Part shown: positions 1 to 8,702 of the stretch, in pieces
How the letters are laid out: every line of letters begins with the position of its first letter
Position numbering within the stretch: position 1 is the first letter of the stretch
From: a virus
IMG/VR virus record: IMGVR_UViG_3300042378_000172
Coordinates: 1-34,516 of that record
DNA length: 34,516 bases
Direction: 5' to 3' (one strand)
Made by a program: the position numbers and the translations under genes
Notes under the pieces: generated by a model
Told to the model about the DNA's origin: nothing
The model's input: the letters and a program-made list of their open reading frames with translations, nothing else
Database searches by the model: none

Positions 1-1551
1 TATAGCACGTAAATAAAATGCTCCTCCTGGCCCCCAATGAACTCCTGGCGTTGCACCAGATAGTAGTGATACAGATCCTGAAGGTTTGACGGTAGTTACA
101 CGAATTGATTCACGAACACACAACCATTCAGAATATTTTTTATCATACCCTCGAATTTTATTATATCCAGAATCCATCCAGTCACGAAGTGCTGGCATCC
201 CCTTTGTGTCGGCAAAAGATGCTATACCAGTTAAAGATGTTCCAATGCGACGATTACGTTGCATAATTCCATTTGTAATTTGCCAATGTGTTGGCATAAG
301 AGTGACAGTCTTGCCATATAAATAAGCAAACTTTAATGTACGAAGAAAATCTTCTCTGTCATCATGACGATTTAGATGAACTTCTACTAACGTACATAAT
401 TCATAAGATTCTAATGGTTGCTCTGCGCATGGATTAAAACCCATTACGCGATAATCTTTATTATCTGGTGCATCCGCTAGTCTTCCATATTTACGGGCAA
501 CGTCTAGCCAAATAAATCCTGGCTCTCCATTGTCTGCAATTAAGTCAACGTAGTCTTCATAGTTTGTTCCAACTTCTGCAGCAATAGAGTTGTTAGACAT
601 CCATGCCCATCCTGGATTTTTTGGATCGTATGAGTTGCGTTCTGGAAAAACCTCTGCATTTTTTAAATTACTAAAATCTTTATCTTCAGGACTTCCTAAA
701 GCGAGGGTAGCAGAACGACGAACATTACCAGAAACAACACATGTACCAATAAGGTTTACAATATCAACTATTGCACGAGAATCAAATTTATCTCCCGCTC
801 TAGATCCTATTATTTTAGTAATACGGGCATGTAAATCAATTAATGGTGCTGGGCCACTGGCTACCCCGCCAAAACCCTTAATAGGGGCTCCTAAAGGCCT
901 AATAAGGCTATATTCAAACTGCTGTATGGGTTGGTTTGGGCGTAAATATGAATTGATTAATAATCTTACGGACTCAACCCATCCTTCTCTAGTATCGGGA
1001 ATTTCATATACTGAAGGTGGCTCTGTTGGATCACAAATTAACATTTCTTTTTCTTGTCCTAGTGTGTCAAAACCTACACCTATTCCCAACATTAATGCAT
1101 CCATTACCCAAGCAAACAGGGCACCTGGATCGTTGCGATCGAGATCTCTGGTAGAAACCATAGCGCAATTTTGCAACGCTGAGGAATTACGTTTTTCCAT
1201 AGTCATTGGTGTGCCAAAAGCCCACAAGCCACGGCCAGGAGGAGTCCATTTAAGATTAAACATTCTTTCGTAAGCCTCTTGTGCCGATTTTTGAGCCTTA
1301 TAGTCGTTCCAAGGAAGACGGTTTTCTTTGGCATGATTTTTTTGTACTGAGTACATACCCTCGATTACACGCTTACAAACCTCATACCATCTTTCTTTAG
1401 TTCCATCTTCTTTCATACGAGAGTATGTTCGAATAAAGGTAATCTCTCCTAATGAGTTAGATGCAGCATCTTTAAAACCAAAGGGTGCTTCAATTTTTTG
1501 ATAACTCTCTATAAAATCTGATGATAATTTAAAAGAAAAAAAGTCCGACAT
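1..1551 (-). CDS. nrdJ: Adenosylcobalamin-dependent (class II) ribonucleotide reductase, RTPR type, 3'-truncated by window
   Basis: The enzyme reduces ribonucleotides to deoxyribonucleotides with a B12-generated thiyl radical and supplies dNTPs for phage replication. The reading frame is open through all 517 visible residues from the ATG at 1551 and runs off the window start, so the C-terminal redox cysteines are not seen. The family landmarks are present: QNCAMV with C129, SGNVRRSA (274-281), NPCAEQ with C375 and E377, C386 exactly 11 residues later, and VKPSGSVSLLSG (488-499). These match C119, C408, E410 and C419 of the monomeric Lactobacillus enzyme. TTGGAG lies 9 nt before the ATG. No cobalamin riboswitch fits in the short leader. 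Confidence 0.94.
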   Translation of the reverse strand, partial: MSDFFSFKLSSDFIESYQKIEAPFGFKDAASNSLGEITFIRTYSRMKEDGTKERWYEVCKRVIEGMYSVQKNHAKENRLPWNDYKAQKSAQEAYERMFNLKWTPPGRGLWAFGTPMTMEKRNSSALQNCAMVSTRDLDRNDPGALFAWVMDALMLGIGVGFDTLGQEKEMLICDPTEPPSVYEIPDTREGWVESVRLLINSYLRPNQPIQQFEYSLIRPLGAPIKGFGGVASGPAPLIDLHARITKIIGSRAGDKFDSRAIVDIVNLIGTCVVSGNVRRSATLALGSPEDKDFSNLKNAEVFPERNSYDPKNPGWAWMSNNSIAAEVGTNYEDYVDLIADNGEPGFIWLDVARKYGRLADAPDNKDYRVMGFNPCAEQPLESYELCTLVEVHLNRHDDREDFLRTLKFAYLYGKTVTLMPTHWQITNGIMQRNRRIGTSLTGIASFADTKGMPALRDWMDSGYNKIRGYDKKYSEWLCVRESIRVTTVKPSGSVSLLSGATPGVHWGPGGAFYLRAI

Positions 1552-1582
1552 GTGTGTAATCTCCAATTGATTTAAGTAACTA

Positions 1583-1588
1583 ATTGTA
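1583..1588 (-). promoter_or_regulatory. -10 box of the nrdJ promoter
   Basis: On the minus strand TGATACAAT gives an extended -10 (TGA-TACAAT) about 30 nt before the nrdJ ATG. The -35 region is weak. The box lies just after the terminator-like hairpin of the upstream oxygenase genes, so nrdJ probably has its own transcript. Confidence 0.45.
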
Positions 1589-1599
1589 TCAGAGTTTTA

Positions 1600-1649
1600 A
1601 AAATTAAATAACTCTATGTAAAGTTAAGGTATAGAGTTATTGAAATTTT
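1600..1649 (-). terminator. AT-rich intrinsic-terminator-like hairpin
   Basis: A perfect 10-bp stem, AATAACTCTA (1607-1616) with TAGAGTTATT (1632-1641), continues across a small internal loop as AAAATT/AATTTT. On the minus strand the stem is followed by a T-rich run (TAATTTTT). It lies between the end of the three-oxygenase operon and the nrdJ promoter. Low GC makes termination strength uncertain. Confidence 0.5.
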
Positions 1650-1760
1650 GAAACTGCATTGTTATTTGGCTTGCACCTGCTACATACATTATACGTTATT
1701 TTTGTATAAGGGCAAAATATTTGTTCAGTTTTATGTCCAAGTATGGCACAAAGAATTTTT

Positions 1761-2369
1761 TTATAATGGAATAAACGGAGCACGAGTTCCAGTGTTTTCA
1801 ATAAGAACGCTTAATGGAAGGATATTGTACGCAATTGTAATTCTATGAGTATCTTGATTCCACTCTCCTGGAGAGTGAGGAAAACCATTCTTAGCAACAA
1901 TCAAAGTATTGTTTTTGTTTATTTGATCAAATATTTTATTATCTACATCTTTATAGTAAGTTATGGATGGCTCTGCATTTACGCAATAATACCCATGAAA
2001 AGTCATGGGATTCGGAAAATGATCATGATACCTTAAATTTTCTTTTGATACTCCAATGTCGGTTTTAACTGGATAATAGTTAAACCATCCATGAATCATA
2101 TATTTTTGTTGATCAAAATCTATACCATAATAACTGCAATTTTCTTTTGTTAATTCTAAAACACCTTTTTTTAGATCAAAAATTTCTTCATTATAAAAAT
2201 TAAAAATATTATAAGTCTCCCAATGATTTCCTGGATCATAAAATTTTGTATCTTTGTCACTATAATTATCTAATTTCATTTCTTCGTATTTATATTTTAA
2301 ATATTTATTTAAGTTGTCTAAATTTAAAGATAGACTTTTTGTAAAAATTTTAAGACTATTATTTTCCAT
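1761..2369 (-). CDS. 2OG-Fe(II) oxygenase-like protein, paralogue 3 of a tandem triplet
   Basis: This 202-residue protein has the layout of a double-stranded beta-helix dioxygenase. A proximal HDH (115-117) is followed by HGYYCVNAEPS (125-135), then a distal H165 in FPHSPGEW and R176 in HRITIAYN, the position that usually binds the 2-oxoglutarate carboxylate. It aligns end to end with the next two genes but is the most divergent and has lost the SETGHPH motif. Its ATG directly follows the TAA of its neighbour (TAAATG), indicating one operon. Substrate unknown. By family it would couple 2OG decarboxylation to hydroxylation of a protein or small molecule. Confidence 0.72.
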   Translation of the reverse strand: MENNSLKIFTKSLSLNLDNLNKYLKYKYEEMKLDNYSDKDTKFYDPGNHWETYNIFNFYNEEIFDLKKGVLELTKENCSYYGIDFDQQKYMIHGWFNYYPVKTDIGVSKENLRYHDHFPNPMTFHGYYCVNAEPSITYYKDVDNKIFDQINKNNTLIVAKNGFPHSPGEWNQDTHRITIAYNILPLSVLIENTGTRAPFIPL

Positions 2370-3029
2370 TTATAACACATTCCATATGTTTGGATCGACA
2401 TAGGCTAATTGTTTTGCTGGCGTAATGTCGTAAGCAATAGTTATCCTTGGTTTTTCTTCAAACCAATCATCTCTCCCGTGAGGATGTCCTGTTTCTGAAA
2501 TAATTGCTCTATTATTTTTATTAATATTTTCAAATATATTATTTTCATCTCTATCTATTTTATAAAAAGTTGATGAAGGTTCTGCGTTTACGCAGTAATA
2601 TCCATGAAACCATGGCACTCCTTGCCCATCTGAATGATCATGAAAATGGCTTGGATTTTGTTTTGGATTTACTCCTCCAAACGCATAAAATTTATCTACT
2701 GGAGATTCATCTAAATTAAACCATCCATGAATAAAATATTGTTCTTTTTCAAAGTTAATTTCATAATATTCGCATGCAGTCTTTGTCAATTCTCTTAACG
2801 CTAACTGTAAATTATAAATTTCTGGATTAACAAAAGAAAAAATATTATAGTCTTTTACGCCTATCCTAGTCATGGCCCCTGGCAAAATTTTGAATTCTGC
2901 TAACTTTTCTTCTTTTAAATTTAAAACATTTTCTTTTAAAATTTTACTGTCCATCGTTATTAAAAAATCATAAAGTTTTTGCAAGTCATTTTCTAAAAAA
3001 ACATCAAAAAACTTATGTGGTTTTTTCAT
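2370..3029 (-). CDS. 2OG-Fe(II) oxygenase-like protein, paralogue 2 of a tandem triplet
   Basis: This protein has 219 residues. The start is set at ATG 3029 because it overlaps the upstream stop as ATGA; a longer frame from GTG 3056 exists but is less likely. Motifs: HDH (130-132), WFHGYYCVNAEPSST, SETGHPH (178-184, distal H184) and PRITIAYD with R195. It is closest to the gene just upstream, sharing the WFHGYY, NAEPSST and GHPH blocks. The overlap predicts translational coupling. It resembles the phage 2OG-FeII_Oxy_5-type group. Substrate unknown. Confidence 0.77.
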   Translation of the reverse strand: MKKPHKFFDVFLENDLQKLYDFLITMDSKILKENVLNLKEEKLAEFKILPGAMTRIGVKDYNIFSFVNPEIYNLQLALRELTKTACEYYEINFEKEQYFIHGWFNLDESPVDKFYAFGGVNPKQNPSHFHDHSDGQGVPWFHGYYCVNAEPSSTFYKIDRDENNIFENINKNNRAIISETGHPHGRDDWFEEKPRITIAYDITPAKQLAYVDPNIWNVL

Positions 3030-3670
3030 GCTAGTGGAATCCAATGTTGCTCCCACTCGTGCATTATTCCTCTAAATGGAATTACGTCGTAAGCAATTGT
3101 AATTCTTGGTCCATTCCAATCCCAATCACCCATAGCGTGTGGATGTCCTGTTTCAGATAAAATAGCACGATTGTTTTTATTTTCAATTGTTTCGTTTTTG
3201 TCAAATACTTTGTAGTGTGTTGATGAGGGTTCTGCGTTTACAGAGTAATAACCGTGAAACCATGGAGCGCCTTCTCCGCCGTGCTCATGCCAATCTAACT
3301 TTCCACCATGAGTATAGTTTACATTAAACCATCCTTGAACCCAAAAATTTTCTTTTTCAAAATCAATTTTATAGTATTCACACGCTTCAATAGTCATAGA
3401 CCTAACTGACTTAAAAAGATTATGAATTGCTGGATGATAAAATTGAAAAACGTTGTATTTATTCCATTTAGAAGTAGTTATGCTACCTGATGAGTCCCAG
3501 GCGGTTTTTTGATCATCGTCATTTTTTAATATTTGTCCAGATTCTATTCTTTCATATTGTTGCAGAAGGTAAGAAGATAGATCTTGAGTGTCGTTATTTA
3601 AATTTCTTTCAAAAAAACTATGAGGTATGCTACTTTTGCTTGTATTTTGAACGTTATTATTTTCGTACAT
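3026..3670 (-). CDS. 2OG-Fe(II) oxygenase-like protein, paralogue 1 of a tandem triplet
   Basis: This 214-residue protein is the first gene of the triplet. Putative iron ligands are H128 and H130 (or E129) in WHEH and H178 in GHPH; R189 in PRITIAYD would hold 2-oxoglutarate. The N-terminal 60 residues are low in conservation and hydrophilic. AAGGGAAG precedes the ATG, and a TGATACAAT extended -10 lies about 35 nt upstream, so the three oxygenase genes probably form one transcript. The gene follows the tail-fibre module, which raises the possibility that virion proteins are its substrate; that is inference. Confidence 0.77.
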   Translation of the reverse strand: MYENNNVQNTSKSSIPHSFFERNLNNDTQDLSSYLLQQYERIESGQILKNDDDQKTAWDSSGSITTSKWNKYNVFQFYHPAIHNLFKSVRSMTIEACEYYKIDFEKENFWVQGWFNVNYTHGGKLDWHEHGGEGAPWFHGYYSVNAEPSSTHYKVFDKNETIENKNNRAILSETGHPHAMGDWDWNGPRITIAYDVIPFRGIMHEWEQHWIPLA

Positions 3671-3747
3671 AACTTCCCTTCTTAAATAGTAATGTAAACT
3701 ATTGTATCACAAAGAATTATTTTAATAAAAAATAATATATTATATTT

Positions 3748-4461
3748 TTATCTAAATGGTGGGGAGAAACCAAATGGTGTGAATCCGAATGCTCCGAATG
3801 GAGTGAATCCAAAGGCTCCAAATGGGGTGAATCCAAATGCTCCAAATGGTGCAAAACTAAAAGTAGTTGTTACGCTTGAAGATGCTGCAGATGTTAGAGA
3901 GTTTCCGTTGGCGTTTGTAGCATAAACAGTATAAGTTTGTGCTGTTCCTGCTTCTTGACCCACAGTAACAGATGTTCCTGCCTCTGATCCTGTCTTGCCA
4001 TCGCTAGATGCCCAAGTATAACCAGTTATTGCAGAACCTCCATCTGCTGGTGCTGACCAAGAAACAACATCTTGGTTAGCATTTGGAGATGAAGCACTTG
4101 GTGCTGCGGGTGTTGCTGGTACAGTTGTTGCAGTAATAGATGCAGATGCTGATGATGCCAATGAATTTCCGCTTGCATTTGTTGCTACGACCCGAAATGT
4201 ATAAGCCGTGTTTGATTGCAAACCAGTTACAGATAGTGGAGAAGATGCTCCTGATGCAGTATATGATCCAGGAGTGGATGTTACTGTATAAGAAGTAGCA
4301 GCAGGTGAGTTTGCTGGTAAAGAAAATGTTACATCAGCCCGTCCATTATTAAATGCCCGTCCAGTTCCAACGTTTGTTGCGCTTACTGACGTTGGTGCTA
4401 ATGGCTCCAAAAAGTCATTTGACGCTTGGGACTTTCTACCTGATTTCTTACCTGCTGCCAT
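3748..4461 (-). CDS. Double fibronectin-III tail protein with Phe-Gly-rich C-terminal repeats
   Basis: This protein has 237 residues: a basic N-terminus (AAGKKSGRKSQ), then two FN3-type beta-sandwich domains (about 22-113 and 115-200) with the usual TSYTVTSTPG and NTAYTFRVVATNASG strands. The last ~37 residues are three to four copies of an eight-residue F-T-P-F-G-A-F-G unit ending FSPPFR. The same tail ends the PASTA protein at 13121. FN3 domains are common accessory binding domains on phage tails. TTAGGAG precedes the ATG. It lies immediately downstream of the Mtd-type fibre gene, so it probably assembles with or caps that fibre. Confidence 0.75.
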   Translation of the reverse strand: MAAGKKSGRKSQASNDFLEPLAPTSVSATNVGTGRAFNNGRADVTFSLPANSPAATSYTVTSTPGSYTASGASSPLSVTGLQSNTAYTFRVVATNASGNSLASSASASITATTVPATPAAPSASSPNANQDVVSWSAPADGGSAITGYTWASSDGKTGSEAGTSVTVGQEAGTAQTYTVYATNANGNSLTSAASSSVTTTFSFAPFGAFGFTPFGAFGFTPFGAFGFTPFGFSPPFR

Positions 4462-4492
4462 AATAGTCTCCTAATTTATTGTTAAATTTGTA

Positions 4493-5920
4493 CTACGCTG
4501 TTAAATCGCCGAACACTACCCAAGAGTTTTCTGCTCTCTTGAATAAGGTTGCAGAAGACCACCGTGTACGTAATTTAAAGCCTGGTGTTGCGTTAACGGT
4601 AACTCCGCCAGCGCCTGCAATTGTTACTTGTCCTGTATTAGTTTGCAAAATATCCAGAGTGGTTCCGACTGGGAAAGCAACTGATGAGTTTGTTGGAATT
4701 GTAATAGTTGTTGCTGATTCTGAACTTACTTCAATTAAAGAATCTCTTTCAGATGTTGCTGTAAGTTCGTATGAAGCAGTCTTAGAAATAATTGGTGTCC
4801 GTGAAGGAACGCCTTCCTTAGTCTGAGTTCCGTCTGTATAAGCAATACCATTTGCTGCAACAGTTACAAGACCTGTAAATGTAGGTGAAGAAAGTGGTGC
4901 CTTTAATGCAATTGCATTTGCAGTTGTTGCTGCGAAGTTTGCGTCATCACCAAGTGCTGCAGCAAGTTCATCAAGAGTGTTTAGAAGTTCTGGGGCTGAT
5001 GTTGTTAATATAGCAATTTCTTGCTGCACAAATGCTGTAGTAGCAATCTGTGTTGTATTAGTTGCTGTATTTGCAGTAGGTGCTGTTGGAGTACCAGTAA
5101 GTGCTGCTGAAGCCAACGGAGCATATGTACTTGATGCATCTGCTGAAGCAAGTTTTGCTGAAAGATCAGATGTAAGGTTTGCAACCTTTGATTGATCAAT
5201 TGCTGCTTCTGAATTAATATCAGAGTTTACAATTGTATTGGCAGCAATCTTTGCAGATGTTACTGCGCTGTCTAGAATCTTTGCAGATGTTACTGCATCG
5301 TCTGCAATCTTTCCAGTTGTTACTGCGCTAGAAGCAATTTTTCCTTCAGTTACAGATGCGTCTGTTGGAGTTCTTGAATCAGTTAATCTTGCATCATTTG
5401 TATAAACTAATGCTGCGGTGTTTGAAATTCCGTGAGCACTTAGAGTTAAATTGGCGTGAGTTGTTAAATTGTTTGAAAGTGTTGACAACTCGCTAGTTGT
5501 ATTTGCTTGACCTGTAGCAACGGTGTTGGCTAATGTATTGGCTACAGTTCTTATGTCAACATCTGCTGTTTCTAAAGCACCTAAACGAGTATTTACGTTA
5601 GAAAAAGTATTTGTTACATATGCTGAATAACTCGCATCGTCTCCAATTGCTGCGGCTAATTCATTTAATGTGTTTAATGTTCCTGGAGCGCCATCTATAA
5701 GATTTGATACTGCTGTATCAACTAATCCCTGAACTTCTGATGAGTCAAAAACTATAGATGCATCTACGAAGTATGCTAGGCTGGTCCAAGCAGTTGAGCC
5801 ATTTCCTAATTTAAATTTATTTGTGTCGGTTTCAAAACCAATTTCACCTGCTGCTAGTGTTGGGTTTGCTGCAGTCCATTGTGCTGCAGTTCCTCTGCGC
5901 TGTTGCATTCTTGTTGCCAT
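4493..5920 (-). CDS. Long tail fibre / receptor-binding protein with Mtd-type N-terminus
   Basis: This protein has 475 residues. Residues 1-52 (MQQRRGTAAQWTAANP, then AAGEIGFETDTNKFKLGNG) match the N-terminal fold of the major tropism determinant found on many phage fibres. The middle is low-complexity fibre sequence with alternating Thr/Ala/Ser, LNTLNELAAAIGDDA repeats (again near 310-330) and a TSAKI repeat. The C-terminal ~70 residues (SVAFPVG to GDLTA) are a near copy of the C-terminus of the gene at 13456. AGAGGAG is the ribosome binding site, and TATAAT about 30 nt upstream marks a separate promoter. Confidence 0.82.
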   Translation of the reverse strand: MATRMQQRRGTAAQWTAANPTLAAGEIGFETDTNKFKLGNGSTAWTSLAYFVDASIVFDSSEVQGLVDTAVSNLIDGAPGTLNTLNELAAAIGDDASYSAYVTNTFSNVNTRLGALETADVDIRTVANTLANTVATGQANTTSELSTLSNNLTTHANLTLSAHGISNTAALVYTNDARLTDSRTPTDASVTEGKIASSAVTTGKIADDAVTSAKILDSAVTSAKIAANTIVNSDINSEAAIDQSKVANLTSDLSAKLASADASSTYAPLASAALTGTPTAPTANTATNTTQIATTAFVQQEIAILTTSAPELLNTLDELAAALGDDANFAATTANAIALKAPLSSPTFTGLVTVAANGIAYTDGTQTKEGVPSRTPIISKTASYELTATSERDSLIEVSSESATTITIPTNSSVAFPVGTTLDILQTNTGQVTIAGAGGVTVNATPGFKLRTRWSSATLFKRAENSWVVFGDLTA

Positions 5921-5963
5921 TTATTTCTCCTCTTGGGGTTGGTATAATTATAACAGATTTATT

Positions 5964-6419
5964 TTAATTAAAATTATCTGTTGCACTTCCGCCATCATAA
6001 GTTAACGTCCAAGATGATGTTGATGGGCTGCCTGCATCTTGTGGTGTACCTTGTGGAGCATTATAAAATCCACTAGATACAAATTGGCTTACTATGAATC
6101 CAGTTCCATCAATTGATGTATCATGAATATGATCTGGAAGTGTTTGTGTATCATCAATAGATGCTTGGGTTATCCAAGATCCGTTGTAGTATACATTAAC
6201 TCTAGAGGTTAAGGAATCAAACCACATATCTCCATTGCTTGGAGATGCTGGTGCGGTATTTCCTACGGTCATTCCTGATGCTAAAGCATCAACATAATCT
6301 TTTGTTGTAGCGTGTGATCCTAAAGTAGGAGTGGCAACTGTTACCGTACCGCCAAAAGTGGCGCCATTTGTAACGGCAAGACCATTTTTTATTTTAAAGT
6401 CTTTATTGACAGTTGCCAT
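5964..6419 (-). CDS. Short tail-fibre-like structural protein
   Basis: This protein has 151 residues. Its N-terminus (MATVNKDFKIKNGLAV) is a paralogue of the N-terminus of the next gene upstream (MATVVKNFKVKNGLIV), which points to a shared attachment segment. The section SPSNGDMWFDSLTSRVNVYYNGSW is the small beta motif common in phage fibres. A Gly/Ser/Thr-rich end follows. Ribosome binding site AAAAGGGAG. No catalytic motif seen. Probably virion associated. Confidence 0.68.
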   Translation of the reverse strand: MATVNKDFKIKNGLAVTNGATFGGTVTVATPTLGSHATTKDYVDALASGMTVGNTAPASPSNGDMWFDSLTSRVNVYYNGSWITQASIDDTQTLPDHIHDTSIDGTGFIVSQFVSSGFYNAPQGTPQDAGSPSTSSWTLTYDGGSATDNFN

Positions 6420-6451
6420 TTATTTCTCCCTTTTAATTGTTTTTGTTTTTA

Positions 6452-7654
6452 TTAGACAAGCACTGTTCCAACAACTGAGATAACTGATGTGTTATTTGCT
6501 GTTGTAACTAGAACTCGAACATCGTTACCAGAAACATCTGCTGTGACTGTTCCTAAGGCACCATTTGTTCCTACGATTGCGTACTCAGTAATTGCTACGT
6601 TATCTGCTGTATCAAGTGTTAGAATCAACTTTGAAACCTCTGTATGAGATCCATTAGCAATCTTAACCAAGAATTCACCAGATCGGTAAGCAGACTTAGC
6701 CCATGAATAAACTACGTTTGCTGCGCTTGCTGTAGCAATGCTTGCAGTTGCTGCAACATTCTTAGCAAGTGTGTTTAATGCAACCGCTGTAAAGTTCGGA
6801 GTTACTGCTTCAAGAGCAGATACTGCACGAGCATTTGAGAAGTATAGATTTGAAGAACCTTCTGTTAGGTCATCAGTATCAGAATCTGCTACACCGTTTT
6901 CTGCGGAAATAGTAAGTCCTGCACCTGTACCTGAAATTGTAATGTTTGTAAGAGTTGCACCAGTTAAAAGATCTGCTGTTGCAGCCTTAGCACGTGCATT
7001 TGAGAAGTAAAGGTTTGTACCTTCAGATACATCGTCTGTGTCAAGGCTAGTTACAGAAATTGTATTTCCTGTAATATCAATGTTTGACCCTGCAGTTAAA
7101 GTGTTTTGCTTTAATGCAACTGAGTTAGTAAGTGTTGTTGCAAAGTTAGCATCGTCACCAATCGCTGCTGCCAACTCATTAAGAGTATCAAGCAATGCTG
7201 GGGCTGAATCTACAAGTGATGCTATAGCATTATCTGTATATTGTCCTGCATATGTAATAGCATTTGTATATGCTGTGTTTGCTGCTGATGCTGCGGTACC
7301 TGCTGCATCGTATGATGCTGCTGTTGCTGCTTGGGCACGAGCATTTGAAAAGTAAAGATTTGTGGTTCCTTCTGCAAGATCGTTGGTATCAAAGTTAGAA
7401 ATATCTGATACTGTACCTGTGACGTCACCAATTAAGTCTGCTGTAATTACGTTTGCAGCAAAGTTTTTGTTTGCATCACGAAGAACAATAGCGTTTGCTA
7501 CTGAACTTGAATTTGCTACTCCGCCAACTAAACCTTGAATGTAGGTTTGGTCTCCTGCTGATTTTGTTAAAATATCAAAATTGTTTACTGTTGCGGTTGC
7601 ACCTTCAACAATTAAACCATTTTTTACTTTAAAGTTTTTTACTACGGTTGCCAT
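6452..7654 (-). CDS. Tail fibre protein with LYFSNARA repeats
   Basis: This protein has 400 residues. A short attachment-like N-terminus is followed by four TxxLYFSNARA repeats (about 96-105, 206-213 and 276-283 are clearest), each after a D-D-L/V-x-E-G segment, plus one LLDTLNELAAAIGDDA block shared with the fibre at 4493. The last ~90 residues (about 310-400) are a beta domain also seen at the end of the protein at 7669 (EYAIVGTNGALGTV compared with EYGTIDTNGNIGTV). This architecture is typical of trimeric phage fibres. AAGGAG precedes the ATG. Confidence 0.75.
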   Translation of the reverse strand: MATVVKNFKVKNGLIVEGATATVNNFDILTKSAGDQTYIQGLVGGVANSSSVANAIVLRDANKNFAANVITADLIGDVTGTVSDISNFDTNDLAEGTTNLYFSNARAQAATAASYDAAGTAASAANTAYTNAITYAGQYTDNAIASLVDSAPALLDTLNELAAAIGDDANFATTLTNSVALKQNTLTAGSNIDITGNTISVTSLDTDDVSEGTNLYFSNARAKAATADLLTGATLTNITISGTGAGLTISAENGVADSDTDDLTEGSSNLYFSNARAVSALEAVTPNFTAVALNTLAKNVAATASIATASAANVVYSWAKSAYRSGEFLVKIANGSHTEVSKLILTLDTADNVAITEYAIVGTNGALGTVTADVSGNDVRVLVTTANNTSVISVVGTVLV

Positions 7655-7668
7655 TTTTTATCTCCTTG

Positions 7669-8115
7669 TTAGGCCTTTAATCCTATACGTGCATAACGTA
7701 CAGTGATTGGGGTTATTCCTTCAACAGGGGTTACAGTAATTGATACTGTAGTTCCTGCTTTAGAGACGCTAACGGTTCCAATATTCCCATTTGTGTCAAT
7801 AGTTCCATATTCGCTGACATTTACATCTGTACCGTCAACTAATATTGTCATCTCTGTGGCGAAGTATTTGTTATCACCAGCAGAAGTCTTTGCGATGGAG
7901 ATGATATATTTAACCATTCTCCATTCAGTGGAAAGAAAACTGTCAATTACTGTAGCGCTTTCAATTCCATAAATTGTTGAATCATTATTACCTGCAGATC
8001 CAATCGAAGTGGCTTGAGAAGCCGTTGTGTCAATAAGTTTCTCGTAATCAGTCTGTGTGGGACGATCACCAGTTTGAAATAATCCTTTTAAAGTTCCGAT
8101 AGTTATGATTGCCAT
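7669..8115 (-). CDS. Tail-associated beta-domain protein
   Basis: This protein has 148 residues. The N-terminus (TLKGLFQTGDRPTQTDYEKLID) is a short segment often found at the start of phage baseplate or fibre proteins. The C-terminal half, from IDSFLSTEWRMVKYIISI onward, is the same beta domain as the C-terminus of the 6452 fibre. It heads the 8115-to-3748 fibre gene run. Its ATG has no Shine-Dalgarno but a TATAAT exactly 6 nt upstream, so a leaderless mRNA is likely. Confidence 0.62.
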   Translation of the reverse strand: MAIITIGTLKGLFQTGDRPTQTDYEKLIDTTASQATSIGSAGNNDSTIYGIESATVIDSFLSTEWRMVKYIISIAKTSAGDNKYFATEMTILVDGTDVNVSEYGTIDTNGNIGTVSVSKAGTTVSITVTPVEGITPITVRYARIGLKA

Positions 8116-8121
8116 GGCTTT

Positions 8122-8127
8122 ATTATA
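8122..8127 (-). promoter_or_regulatory. Leaderless promoter -10 for the 8115 gene
   Basis: TGT-TATAAT is followed by AAAGCC and then ATG, so transcription would begin at the start codon. No clear -35 is visible, which fits an extended -10 promoter. Confidence 0.6.
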
Positions 8128-8138
8128 ACATTAATTTA

Positions 8139-8702
8139 TTACAGTTTTTCAATCCAAACTTGATAGCCTTTTTGTAAAATTTTTATTCTTAGTTCATTGT
8201 TTTTTAAAAATTTATCAATACCGTTCAAAGGTTTTAAATCAACGTTCTTGCTTGGGTGTTCCCATAAATAATCATCAAATGCTAAGATACCACCAGATTT
8301 TAAAAGCGGGAATGCTAAAACTGCATCACTATAAACCCCTTCTGCTGAATGGTCTCCATCAATATATATAAAGTCAAATTCTTCGTCACAATTAGACAGG
8401 TAGTCTTTGCTATCTTTTTTAACTTTTTTAGCATTAGAAAATTGATTAATTTTTTCATCATAGATTGACTCAATTTCGTTCCAGTCAAATTCTTGATGAA
8501 TCTTTTCTTTTGAACCTTTCCACGTATCTATGTCTGTAAGGCTTGATGTTTTTTCTGTTAATATATTTTTTAGTAGCCATTCAGAGCCATGGCCAAGGTA
8601 TACCCCAATTTGTAAAAAATTAACATTTGGAAGGTTTTTATATTTGTTTAGAAATTTTTCAAATGTTGGAATGTTGTTGTGAAACCAATTAGGATATTGC
8701 AT
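8139..8702 (-). CDS. Class I SAM-dependent methyltransferase (Methyltransf_24-like)
   Basis: This protein has 187 residues. FLQIGVYLGHGSEWL (29-43) is the SAM-binding glycine loop. DFIYIDGDHSAEGVYSD (110-126) is the acidic motif of the Methyltransf_24/cephalosporin-hydroxylase-like branch, and LLKSGGILAFDDY (133-145) is the post-motif strand. Its start overlaps the upstream GT25 gene by 14 nt, and that gene in turn overlaps a second glycosyltransferase. The three probably act on one substrate, such as a glycan that is methylated after sugar transfer. The acceptor is not known. Confidence 0.78.
   Translation of the reverse strand: MQYPNWFHNNIPTFEKFLNKYKNLPNVNFLQIGVYLGHGSEWLLKNILTEKTSSLTDIDTWKGSKEKIHQEFDWNEIESIYDEKINQFSNAKKVKKDSKDYLSNCDEEFDFIYIDGDHSAEGVYSDAVLAFPLLKSGGILAFDDYLWEHPSKNVDLKPLNGIDKFLKNNELRIKILQKGYQVWIEKL

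Noticed and set aside
590-1273. Long plus-strand frame of 227 codons opposite nrdJ
   Set aside because: Lies wholly antisense to a reductase with full family motifs and lacks a ribosome binding site; a shadow of biased codon use.
1552-1599. Cobalamin riboswitch or NrdR boxes upstream of nrdJ
   Set aside because: The leader is only about 25-30 nt and no NrdR-like repeat or B12-box was seen.
3774-3860. Tandem nucleotide repeats that could suggest a CRISPR array
   Set aside because: They encode the FTPFGAFG protein repeats in frame, with no spacers.
4479-7355. Several plus-strand frames of 70-115 codons opposite the fibre genes
   Set aside because: Low-complexity Val/Ala/Ser products mirroring repetitive fibre sequence on the other strand.
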